NCBI RefSeq assembly: GCF_001281485.1
Contig: NZ_CP012669.1
Location: 496,001-560,000, forward strand
From: Altererythrobacter epoxidivorans
GTDB taxonomy: Bacteria > Pseudomonadota > Alphaproteobacteria > Sphingomonadales > Sphingomonadaceae
Direction of reading: 5' to 3'
Length of the DNA: 64,000 bases
The position numbers and the translations under genes were made by a program. The notes beneath the pieces are model-generated. The model was not told the origin of the DNA. It was given only the letters and a program-made list of their open reading frames with translations, and made no database searches. Below, piece by piece: positions 7,905 to 15,889 of this stretch (within the stretch, counting starts at the first letter, position 1; each line of letters starts with the position of its first letter).

Positions 7905-10721
7905 ATGAAATGGCAAACCCGATTAGCGCTGGGTACTGCGCTCGCGTCTCTTTCCTCTCCTGCTCTGTACGCACAGACTACTGCGGATGATTCCTCAGTC
8001 GATGACGATACGCTTCCGTCGAACGCAATCGTCGTCACTGGCGAACGCCTGCGCGGTCAGCTGCAGGTCGAACAGGCACCCGTCCTCGAACTGAACGAGG
8101 AAGATATCGCAGCCGTTGGTGCGACCTCGATCCAGGAACTTCTCGAAGCGATTTCCCCGCAGACGGGTTCGTCCCGCGGGCGGGGTGGTGGTGCGCCGCC
8201 TGTCCTGCTGCTCAACGGCATCCGCATCGGCAGTTTCCGCGAAATGCGTTCTTTCCCGCCCGAGGCGATCGCCAAGGTCGAAGTGATGCCGGAGGAAGTG
8301 GCGCAGAAGTTCGGCTATCCGCCTGACCGCCGGGTCGTGAACATGATCCTGAAGGAAAACTTCGCCAGCAACGAAATCGAACTCGAATTCGAAGGACCCG
8401 ATCGCGGTGGCTACAATGCCTTCGAGCAGGAAGCGACCCTGCTGCGGATCAAGGATGGCGGCCGGTTCAACGTCAATATTTCCGCCAATGAGGTAACGGC
8501 GCTGACCGAAGGTGAGCGCGACGTTCTCCAGGCGGAAGGCACGCAATCCGACATCGCCGGCGACCCCGATCCGGCCGACTACCGCACGCTCGTCCCACGC
8601 AGTTTTGAATTCGAACTGACGGGCAACTGGGCCAAGGCGCTGATGGACAGCGGATCTTCGCTCAGCCTCAATGCGACGTACGAGCATTCGGACAGCACGA
8701 GCCTGTCTGGCCTCAATTCGGTGATCCTTACCGATCCGAACAACGCACAGGCATTCCGCACCTTCGGCGCAAATGACCCGTTGGAACGCCGCTCCAGCAG
8801 CGATTCCTTCTCCGCAGCAGCCAGCTGGTCAAAGCCGCTCGGCGACTTCCAGATGACCGTCACGAGCGACGCGGTTTACACCGACTCCAAGACCGAAATC
8901 GACCGCCGCGCCGATGTTACCGCGCTGCAGGACGCTGCGCTCGCAGGTGACCTGGCGCTCGACGGCGCTCTGCCCGTGGATGCCTATAACGGCTACGATG
9001 TTTCGGGCAGCAAGATCTATACGTCCGTCAACAAGGCTACGCTTCGCGGCAGCCTTGCCGACCTGCCTGCAGGCGAACTTTCGGCAACCTTCGATGCAGG
9101 CTTCGACTGGAAGCGCATCGACAGCTCCGACACGAGGACGCTGAGTGATTCCTCCGTTACGCGCAGGCGATTGAATTCCGGCGTGAACGTCGTTGTGCCG
9201 ATTGCCGAAGCGGGCGCCGCCTGGGGCGCAATCGGTGATCTGAGTGCAAATTTCGGCGCCGGGTTCGAGGACCTTTCCGACTTCGGGATGCTCTATGACT
9301 GGAGCGCTGGCCTGACCTGGAGCCTGACCGACGGCCTAACCCTGTCGGGCACCTACATCGCGGCCGATTCCGCGCCCAGCATTTCGCAGCTCGGCAACCC
9401 TGTCGTCGAGACGCTGAACGTGCCGGTGTATGACTTCGTCAACGGTGAAACCGTGCTCGCGACAGTAATCTCGGGCGGTAATCCCGACCTGGTCGAAGAA
9501 AGCCAGCGCGACTGGAAGTTCAACGCGACCTGGGAGCTTCCCTTCTGGGAAAGCACATCGCTTTCAGTCGATTATATCCGTAACCGGTCACGCAATGTTA
9601 GCAGCAGCTTCCCGGTGCTGACCGCCGCCATCGAGCAGGCTTTTCCGGATCGCGTAACCCGCGATAACACGGGCCAGCTTGTCCAGATCGACCGCCGACC
9701 GGTAACCTTTGCCCGCGGCAAGGCGGAGCGACTGGTTTTCGGCCTGACCACCCGCGGCAGCTTTGGCAAGGCAAAGGCGGCAGAGAGCGAAGCGCCATCG
9801 CGTCCGGCACCTGCTGCAGCGGAAAGCGCGCCCGAGGCGGGCCAGCGGCGTGGTCCGGGTTTCGGTGCAGGCGGCATGCCGAGCGAAGAGCAACGTGCAG
9901 CTTTCATGCGTTTCCGCGAACGTGTTTGCGCCGATGACGGTGCCGACATGCTGATGCGCCTCGCTGAGGCGGTCGATCGCGGTGACGATCTGTCCGTCGA
10001 TTTTCCCGGCTTCGATGCCGAACGCGCTTCGCAGATGGTGTCCCGCCTGCGCGGTGAAGACGGCAAGATCGACCCCGCACGCGTGGCCCAGCTTCGCGAA
10101 AGGCTTTGCAGTTTCGATCCCTCGGCCATGGGGCGGGGCGCACCTGGCGGCACGACTGCGGCGTCCGCTCCATCGGGTGGCGGCGCACCGAGTGGCGGAC
10201 GCGGCGGCGGTCGCGGAGCCATGTTCGGTCGCGGCGATGACGGCCGCGGTCGTTACTTCGTGAACCTGTCCCACACTCTCGAGCTGGAAAACACCGTGCT
10301 GATTGCGGAAGGCTTGCCCGAACTGGACCTGCTGGATGGCGATGCCACCGGCGAGACCGGCCAGGCACGCCATTCGACAAGTCTCGAGGTCGGCATCTTC
10401 CGCCAGGGCAAGGGTATGCGCCTGTCGGGCCGCTATACCGGCAAGGCGCGAATCGACGGCACCGGACTGCCGGGTAGCAGCGACCTGTTCTTCAGCGATC
10501 TTGCGACGTTGGACCTGCGCGTATTTGCGGACCTCGGGCAGGTTTTCGACAAGGAAGAAGGTTTTCTGAAGAACCTGCGTCTGTCGTTCCGGGCCGACAA
10601 CATCTTCGACGGCCGGAGAAAGGTGACGGATGAAACCGGCGCGGTTCCGATCAGCTACCAGCCGTTCCTGATCGACCCGACCGGACGTTATCTGGGTATC
10701 GACATCCGCAAGATGTTCTGA
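7905..10721 (+). CDS. TonB-dependent receptor-like outer-membrane protein with inserted domain
   Basis: A 938-residue outer-membrane protein. The signal peptide ends near LYAQ. A plug region follows (IVVTGERLRG, then PPVLLLNGIRIGSF and MPEEVAQKFGYPPDRRVVNMILK), then a long beta barrel ending in the aromatic C-terminus. I chose the ATG at 7905 for its signal peptide. The TTG at 7869 would only add an unlikely leader. About residues 621-781 are an Ala/Gly/Pro-rich insertion holding a helical segment with two cysteines (RERVCADDG and RERLCSFDP). No ligand can be inferred. The receptor stands alone, without TonB, ExbBD or transport genes beside it. Confidence 0.82.
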   Translation: MKWQTRLALGTALASLSSPALYAQTTADDSSVDDDTLPSNAIVVTGERLRGQLQVEQAPVLELNEEDIAAVGATSIQELLEAISPQTGSSRGRGGGAPPVLLLNGIRIGSFREMRSFPPEAIAKVEVMPEEVAQKFGYPPDRRVVNMILKENFASNEIELEFEGPDRGGYNAFEQEATLLRIKDGGRFNVNISANEVTALTEGERDVLQAEGTQSDIAGDPDPADYRTLVPRSFEFELTGNWAKALMDSGSSLSLNATYEHSDSTSLSGLNSVILTDPNNAQAFRTFGANDPLERRSSSDSFSAAASWSKPLGDFQMTVTSDAVYTDSKTEIDRRADVTALQDAALAGDLALDGALPVDAYNGYDVSGSKIYTSVNKATLRGSLADLPAGELSATFDAGFDWKRIDSSDTRTLSDSSVTRRRLNSGVNVVVPIAEAGAAWGAIGDLSANFGAGFEDLSDFGMLYDWSAGLTWSLTDGLTLSGTYIAADSAPSISQLGNPVVETLNVPVYDFVNGETVLATVISGGNPDLVEESQRDWKFNATWELPFWESTSLSVDYIRNRSRNVSSSFPVLTAAIEQAFPDRVTRDNTGQLVQIDRRPVTFARGKAERLVFGLTTRGSFGKAKAAESEAPSRPAPAAAESAPEAGQRRGPGFGAGGMPSEEQRAAFMRFRERVCADDGADMLMRLAEAVDRGDDLSVDFPGFDAERASQMVSRLRGEDGKIDPARVAQLRERLCSFDPSAMGRGAPGGTTAASAPSGGGAPSGGRGGGRGAMFGRGDDGRGRYFVNLSHTLELENTVLIAEGLPELDLLDGDATGETGQARHSTSLEVGIFRQGKGMRLSGRYTGKARIDGTGLPGSSDLFFSDLATLDLRVFADLGQVFDKEEGFLKNLRLSFRADNIFDGRRKVTDETGAVPISYQPFLIDPTGRYLGIDIRKMF

Positions 10722-10731
10722 CGGGGTGCGG

Positions 10732-11544
10732 TCAGGCGCCGAACCCCGTTTTCGGGAACATCCATTGCTGTGCGGGTGACGGATCGAAAGGCGCCCAATC
10801 GTCTTCCGACTGGGCAAGCCTGTCGGCAACCGCGACCATGACCGAAGGATTGACGCCGAGGCCGCAATGGCTGGCGTAAACCTCGATATTTTCGGTCGGC
10901 GACTTGCTCGGGTGTTGGACCGACCCGCGCCAGTGGACGACTCCGTCGGTCTTGGTCAGGATCGAGGTCGTGGGTACCGGGGGCGCGATGTTCAATCCTT
11001 CGAACCGGCCACCAACCATGACTTCCGGTTCCTTGCCGTTGAAGAACTCGAACAGTTTGGCAGCATTGGTATGCGCGCGGTCGTCCGAAATCGGACTGCC
11101 GAGCGAAATGACGAAGCGCACGCGGTCCGAGTGGAGTTTGGCCAGCTCGCGGGCGAGGACACCGCCGAGGCTCCAGCCGACGAGCGAGACCTTTTCGCCG
11201 CTATCGTCGTTCAGCTTGGCGAGTTGCGTTTCGAGGCGATGCAGCAGCGCATGATCGACCTTGAGGTTACGACCGCTGTTCCAGCCATGGGCATCGTAAT
11301 TCAGGTCCTTCAGCAGGCGGCGCATCGGAGCCGTCGAGCTGTTCGATGCCATGAAGCCCGGCAGGACCATGACCGAATGCCCGTCGCCCTTCGGTAACTG
11401 ACTAAGGAAGGGGCGCGTCAAATAGAACGCGCCGAGTTCGAAGAATGCGCGGCCCTCGCACATCGTCCAGAGCGGGCTTGGGGGCGACGGACTGAGACTG
11501 CTCTCGAGTTCGAATTCTTCGTGTGTCATCGCGATGCTCGCCAC
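10732..11544 (-). CDS. alpha/beta hydrolase (lipase-like)
   Basis: A 270-residue cytoplasmic alpha/beta hydrolase. The nucleophile elbow is GWSLGG, preceded by the oxyanion strand VMVLPGFMASN. A late histidine in YASHCGLG could complete the triad. It is read 11 bases downstream of the wax ester synthase/DGAT gene in the same direction, which suggests acting on acyl esters or storage lipid, but that is context only. I use the GTG at 11544, which has GGGAAG six bases upstream. An ATG at 11529 is possible. Confidence 0.75.
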   Translation of the reverse strand: MASIAMTHEEFELESSLSPSPPSPLWTMCEGRAFFELGAFYLTRPFLSQLPKGDGHSVMVLPGFMASNSSTAPMRRLLKDLNYDAHGWNSGRNLKVDHALLHRLETQLAKLNDDSGEKVSLVGWSLGGVLARELAKLHSDRVRFVISLGSPISDDRAHTNAAKLFEFFNGKEPEVMVGGRFEGLNIAPPVPTTSILTKTDGVVHWRGSVQHPSKSPTENIEVYASHCGLGVNPSVMVAVADRLAQSEDDWAPFDPSPAQQWMFPKTGFGA

Positions 11545-11555
11545 TGGTGCTTCCC

Positions 11556-13253
11556 TTACGATTTTCTGGTGGTTTTCCGTGCCGCCGGCTTTGCGCTCTT
11601 TGCGGCAGGTTTGGTTGCGGATTTGGGCTTAACGGCCTTGGCTGGCTTTGTGTCCGCCTTGGCAGCGGATTTCGCCTTCGGTTTTGGCTTGGGTTGGGGC
11701 TTCGGTTGGGTCTTGGGCCGCGGAACGGGCTTTGTCGCAGCGGCTTTCTTGGCCGCCGGCTTCGCTGCCGGTTTCTTCGCTGCCGGTGCCTTGGCCTTTT
11801 CTTGCGGAGCGTCCGCGTTCTTGCAGCTTTCCAGCGCCTTGGCCGCGGCAAGCAGCTCGCCGAAGCTTTCCTCTATGCATTCGACGTAGAATTCCGGGTC
11901 CGGCATTGCCTCACGGCAGGCGGTGAACGCGATTGTGGCCTCGTCGCAATAGCTCTGGACCACGTGGCCAAGGCCAAGTCCGTCGTTGAGGCAAAGCAGT
12001 CCCATCATGCTTTCGAGCCGCGCGCCGGTCGAATAGATGGGGACCGGCGGGCCAGGCACATTGGTGACCACGGTCGAGAAAATCGGGCCGACCCCGCGAT
12101 TGGCGAGACCGAGGCGCGTGTAGAACTGCGCACCGAGAGCCATGTAGAGCGCAGGGCTGACCTTGCTCATTTCGGTCATGTTCCGGGCGCCGATTGCCTC
12201 GCTCAAGGCCTTCGAATTGGTCGTGCGCGAGTGGACGAATGCGAAACGCTCGGTCGGATCCTCCAGATGCGTTCCGAGCGGTGCGATCATCGCCGCCACC
12301 TGGTTGCCCATGTCGTTCTTCTCGTTCTTCGAGCGAACCGAGATCGGGGCCATTGCGGTCAGCGTCTTGGCGGGAAGGTCGTCTTTCGACAGCAGGTATT
12401 TGCGCATCGCCCCGCCAATGATGGTCAGGAAAACGTCATTGACCTTGCTTCCGGGCGAAAGCGCGCGGATCGTCTTGATATCGTCGAGCTTGAAGCTGCG
12501 TCCCTCGACGACGCGGTGCGGCGAGAGCACGCGGTTGAAGCGGGTCTTCGGCGCGACCATTTCGCCGCTGAGGTTGAACTCCTTGGAGATCAGGCCCTTG
12601 ATCGTCTTCGCGAGGCCCGGTGCAGCCTTGGCCGCAACTTCCAGCTGCTTGAGCGGATTGGTGACCGCGTGAAGGTAGCTCTTGCCCAGCAGTTCGGCAG
12701 GATTGGGAATCTTCTCCGGCTGCCACTTGTCCTCGGTATCGGGCGGCGGGGCATCGGGCCGAAGCGTGTGCATCGCTTCCATCAGGTCGATCCCGCTCAT
12801 CCCGTCGATTGCGGCGTGGTGGACCTTGGTCACCATCGCATAGCTGCCCTTGGAAACGCCGGGAATATTGTCGAGCCCTTCCACGACGGTGAATTCCCAC
12901 GGCGGTCGGTCGAGATCGAGCGGTCGGGCGAAAATGCGCGCCGCCTGGATGCACAACTGCCGCCAGTCGCCGGGCTTGGGCAGGGCGACGTGCCGGACGT
13001 GGTATTCGAGATCGAAGTCGGGATCCTCGATCCAGTAAGGATAATCGAGATCGAACGGCACACGCACCATCCGCTGGCGGACTGTCCGGCTCAATTGCAG
13101 GCGGCTTTCGAAGAAGCTCAGGATGTCCTTGAACCGGACGAAGCCGCCGGGCGCGGTTTCAGGGTTGTAAATGAGGATTGAGCCGATGTGCATCGGCGAG
13201 TTGCGCGTTTCCATCGCAACGAAACTGGCATCCATGCCCTGTAACTGGCGCAT
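11556..13253 (-). CDS. wax ester synthase/diacylglycerol acyltransferase with Lys/Ala/Pro-rich tail
   Basis: A 565-residue WS/DGAT-family acyltransferase, which esterifies long-chain alcohols or diacylglycerol with acyl-CoA. The catalytic motif HHAAIDG lies at residues 145-151, and the N-terminus (MRQLQGMDASF) is typical of the family. The start at 13253 has AAAGGA just upstream. The last 90 or so residues are unusual: a low-complexity run of Lys, Ala and Pro, with blocks such as PAAKKPAAKPAAKK and PKPQPKPKPKAK, resembling histone-H1-like tails. The typical enzyme is about 450-480 residues, so the tail is an addition. Confidence 0.88.
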   Translation of the reverse strand: MRQLQGMDASFVAMETRNSPMHIGSILIYNPETAPGGFVRFKDILSFFESRLQLSRTVRQRMVRVPFDLDYPYWIEDPDFDLEYHVRHVALPKPGDWRQLCIQAARIFARPLDLDRPPWEFTVVEGLDNIPGVSKGSYAMVTKVHHAAIDGMSGIDLMEAMHTLRPDAPPPDTEDKWQPEKIPNPAELLGKSYLHAVTNPLKQLEVAAKAAPGLAKTIKGLISKEFNLSGEMVAPKTRFNRVLSPHRVVEGRSFKLDDIKTIRALSPGSKVNDVFLTIIGGAMRKYLLSKDDLPAKTLTAMAPISVRSKNEKNDMGNQVAAMIAPLGTHLEDPTERFAFVHSRTTNSKALSEAIGARNMTEMSKVSPALYMALGAQFYTRLGLANRGVGPIFSTVVTNVPGPPVPIYSTGARLESMMGLLCLNDGLGLGHVVQSYCDEATIAFTACREAMPDPEFYVECIEESFGELLAAAKALESCKNADAPQEKAKAPAAKKPAAKPAAKKAAATKPVPRPKTQPKPQPKPKPKAKSAAKADTKPAKAVKPKSATKPAAKSAKPAARKTTRKS

Positions 13254-13431
13254 CGAAATCCTTTCGCGCTGTCCGCATGGGGCGCGGCGAGCGCAATATC
13301 CTCTCCTGCCGAAACACGTATGGGCAATTTTCAAGGCCGATGCGTGCAGATCCGGGTCTTCCCGATACCATGTTGCAGAAGCTAACAGAGGACGAGCGGC
13401 GGTCAACTTGCCGCCTAGGTCAACCGGTTAC

Positions 13432-14655
13432 CTAGCGTAACTCTGCGCCGCTGCACGCCATTGCGCCGATGGCCTCGCCCGCTGCGACGCCACTCGCCCA
13501 GGCCCACTGGAAGTTGTAACCTCCTAGCCAGCCGGTGACGTCGACGGCTTCTCCGATCGCATATAGGCCGGGATTCTTCCGCGATTCCATCGTCTTGGAG
13601 CTGAGCTCGGCGGTGGAGATCCCGCCAACCGTCACCTCTGCCTTTGCAAATCCCTCGCTGCCGTTCGGGGTGAAGGTCCAGCGCGACAGCCTTGTCTCCG
13701 CCGATCGAAGCGCCTTGTCGGAGAGATTGCCGAGTTCGCCCTGCAGGCCGATTTTATCGACGAGTATTTCGGCCAGCCTGTCCGGCAACGCCTCCCGAAG
13801 GACGGATTTCAGGGTTGCGCGCGGATTCGCCTGCTTGGCTTCGACCAGCCATCCCTCGGTCCTGTCGGGCATGAAATCGATCGTAATCGGATCGCCCGGC
13901 CGCCAGTAGGAGCTGACCTGGAGGATAGCCGGTCCTGACAGGCCCTTGTGGGTGAAGAGGGCGGCTTCTGCGAAGCTCGACTTGTTGGCGGTCGCAACGA
14001 CAGGGGCGGAAACGCCGGAGATTTCGCGGAACAGCACCTCTTCTCCGCCGAGTGTCAGCGGGACGAGGGCAGGGCGCGGTTCGACGACTTTCATCCCGAA
14101 CTGGCGCGCAAGCTCATAGGCAAAACCTGTCGCACCCATTTTGGGGATCGATGGCCCGCCCGTTGCGATGACCAATGCCGGTGCGGAATAGGCGCCGTTC
14201 TGCGTTGTGACGGTATAAGTGCCATTTGAATGCACGACCGATGCGATTTCTTCGCCGCAACGGATTTCGACGTCACCGCCGAATTCATTCGAGCGTGCGC
14301 ATTCGGACAGCAGCATCTCTACGATCTGCTTCGCCGATCCGTCGCAGAATAGCTGGCCCAGCGTTTTTTCGTGCCAGGCAATCCCGTGGCTTTCGACGAG
14401 ATCGAGGAAATCGCGCGGGGTGTAGCGGGCGAGGGCGCTCTTGGCGAAATGCGGATTTGAACTGAGATAGTTGTTGGGTCCGGCACCGATATTGGTGAAA
14501 TTGCACCGGCCACCGCCCGATATCAGGATTTTCTTGCCCGGTTTCTCGCTCTTCTCGAGCACGAGTGCACGCGCGCCTTTCTGGCCAGCACGCGCGGCAC
14601 ACATCAATCCGGCAGCTCCTGCGCCAAGTATTATCGTATCGAAATTGTCGTTCAC
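13432..14655 (-). CDS. HI0933-type FAD-dependent oxidoreductase
   Basis: A 407-residue flavoprotein of the HI0933/YhiN family, often annotated as aminoacetone-oxidase-like or BaiN-like. The FAD-binding Rossmann motif GAGAAGLMCAARAG is at the N-terminus. The family signature SGGGRCNFTN follows at about residues 46-55, and a second FAD contact ATGGPSIPKMGATG lies mid-protein. The C-terminus has AIGEAVDVTGWLGGYNFQWA. The physiological substrate is not known for this family. It is convergent with nothing and shares its upstream region with the LuxR-type gene. Confidence 0.85.
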   Translation of the reverse strand: MNDNFDTIILGAGAAGLMCAARAGQKGARALVLEKSEKPGKKILISGGGRCNFTNIGAGPNNYLSSNPHFAKSALARYTPRDFLDLVESHGIAWHEKTLGQLFCDGSAKQIVEMLLSECARSNEFGGDVEIRCGEEIASVVHSNGTYTVTTQNGAYSAPALVIATGGPSIPKMGATGFAYELARQFGMKVVEPRPALVPLTLGGEEVLFREISGVSAPVVATANKSSFAEAALFTHKGLSGPAILQVSSYWRPGDPITIDFMPDRTEGWLVEAKQANPRATLKSVLREALPDRLAEILVDKIGLQGELGNLSDKALRSAETRLSRWTFTPNGSEGFAKAEVTVGGISTAELSSKTMESRKNPGLYAIGEAVDVTGWLGGYNFQWAWASGVAAGEAIGAMACSGAELR

Positions 14656-14684
14656 GGACTGCCCATTGCCTGCAAGACCTGACA

Positions 14685-14713
14685 GCGCAAGGGCCGGATG
14701 CCGGACCTTGCGC
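14685..14713. repeat. 29-base inverted repeat upstream of the flavoprotein gene
   Basis: GCGCAAGG (14685-14692) and CCTTGCGC (14706-14713) are exact complements, and CCGG-ATG-CCGG continues the pairing inside with one G/A mismatch. No T-run follows, so a terminator is unlikely. It lies about 30 bases upstream of the minus-strand ATG at 14655, where it could be an operator or an mRNA leader hairpin. Confidence 0.4.
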
Positions 14714-14880
14714 GTTATAAAGAGACCGACACGCTGATTTCGCTTGTTGCAGTTCGAGGGCGATAATAAATTGCGGTTCTACCAGCGCGCTGGCCTCGAC
14801 TCACTTCGCAGGTGCACCGCTCGGATTTTTCTGGGTTTTTCCGCACTCTCGCGGAAATTTGGTGCAGGACGCTGGCTTCC

Positions 14881-15615
14881 ATGACGTCGGTGAATGATCG
14901 CTTCTGGGCAGAAGCATTGAAAATTTCCGAGGCGAAAAGCGATGCGGAGATACGCTCCGCCTTCCTTGAGGTCATCGGGACTCTCGGCTTCAGGGCCGCA
15001 TATTTCCTGAACCCGGTCGCTGCCGATGCCCGGATTGGGCGACGACTGCTCAACCTGGGATTCCCCAAGGTCTGGGAGCGGCATTACCCCGGGCGGCTGG
15101 CATTGGTCGATCCCTTGCCGCGCGCAGCCCTGCGCCATGGCAGCGCATTCCGGTGGAGCGAGATCGACCGGATCCTCCGCCTGTCGCGCCGGCAAAGGAA
15201 ATATTTCGAATTACTGGAGCGGTTCGGGATAGGGGACGGCATCGGGATGCCCTGCTATGGGCCGGGTGCGCGGCGAACCTTCATCGGCGTCGGCCTGCCA
15301 GTCTCCGACGACTGCATCACGCCAGAATCAATGTTGAAGGTGAGTGCACTGGGCCAGATATCCTTCCAGCGTCACCTCCAGCTCAGCCGCCTTTCTGACC
15401 TTGAAAACCCGCGCCTTTCGCAGCGCGAACACGAGGTCATGCAGTGGATTGCGCGAGGCAAAAGCAACGCCGTAATTGGGCAGATCCTCGGCATCTCGGC
15501 ATCGACAGTCGACGTCTATGTCTCGCGGATATTTGAGAAGCTGGGAGTAACCGACCGGACTTCTGCATCGGTGCGCGCTTTGACGTTGGGCGTGATACGC
15601 GCCAGCCCCCGTTAG
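14881..15615 (+). CDS. LuxR-family transcriptional regulator
   Basis: A 244-residue regulator with an N-terminal region resembling the autoinducer-binding fold (including WERHYP and a DPLPRAAL segment). The C-terminal GerE helix-turn-helix reads LSQREHEVMQWIARGKSN, then IGQILGISASTVDVYVSRIF. I chose the ATG at 14881. An earlier in-frame ATG at 14812 adds residues not expected in the family. No luxI-type synthase is seen in the window, so if it senses a signal it is a solo. Targets are unknown. Confidence 0.8.
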   Translation: MTSVNDRFWAEALKISEAKSDAEIRSAFLEVIGTLGFRAAYFLNPVAADARIGRRLLNLGFPKVWERHYPGRLALVDPLPRAALRHGSAFRWSEIDRILRLSRRQRKYFELLERFGIGDGIGMPCYGPGARRTFIGVGLPVSDDCITPESMLKVSALGQISFQRHLQLSRLSDLENPRLSQREHEVMQWIARGKSNAVIGQILGISASTVDVYVSRIFEKLGVTDRTSASVRALTLGVIRASPR

Positions 15616-15775
15616 GCGTTGCCTTAACCACTTGTCGGGGAGTCGGGGGACTTTACCGGACACTGGCGCGAGTGCATCGGGCGGGCGAGCGGATATCTGA
15701 GCCCTTCGGTTCGCATTGTTGGGGCTACTCGGGTTCCGCGGCGACAGTCGCCGGGAAAACCCGCGCGGATGCGCT

Positions 15776-15815
15776 GGACGGTCACGTGTTACGCAATGTC
15801 GGACCGTGACCGTCC
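15776..15815. repeat. perfect 11-base inverted repeat in uvrC upstream region
   Basis: GGACGGTCACG (15776-15786) and CGTGACCGTCC (15805-15815) are exact complements separated by 18 bases. A smaller hairpin (GCGACAGTCGC) lies at 15741-15751. Both are in the 274-base gap between the LuxR-type gene and the chosen uvrC start. They could be a leader structure or a regulator site. The sequence after the second arm (TTCTC) is too weak for a clear terminator. Confidence 0.4.
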
Positions 15816-15889
15816 TTCTCAGGAAAGATCCGGATCCGGCGGAAGCGCAAGTGATTGAGTATGCGCGTGCTACCTCCTATCTGCCTTTC

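Noticed and set aside
11600..11830. Apparent DNA repeat of GGCTTT/GGTTTT units
   Set aside because: It is the coding sequence of the Lys/Ala/Pro tail of the wax ester synthase, not a separate repeat element.
11523..13181. Long open frame on the plus strand opposite the wax ester synthase gene
   Set aside because: It mirrors the codon bias of the real gene. The translation has no recognisable motifs and no ribosome binding site.
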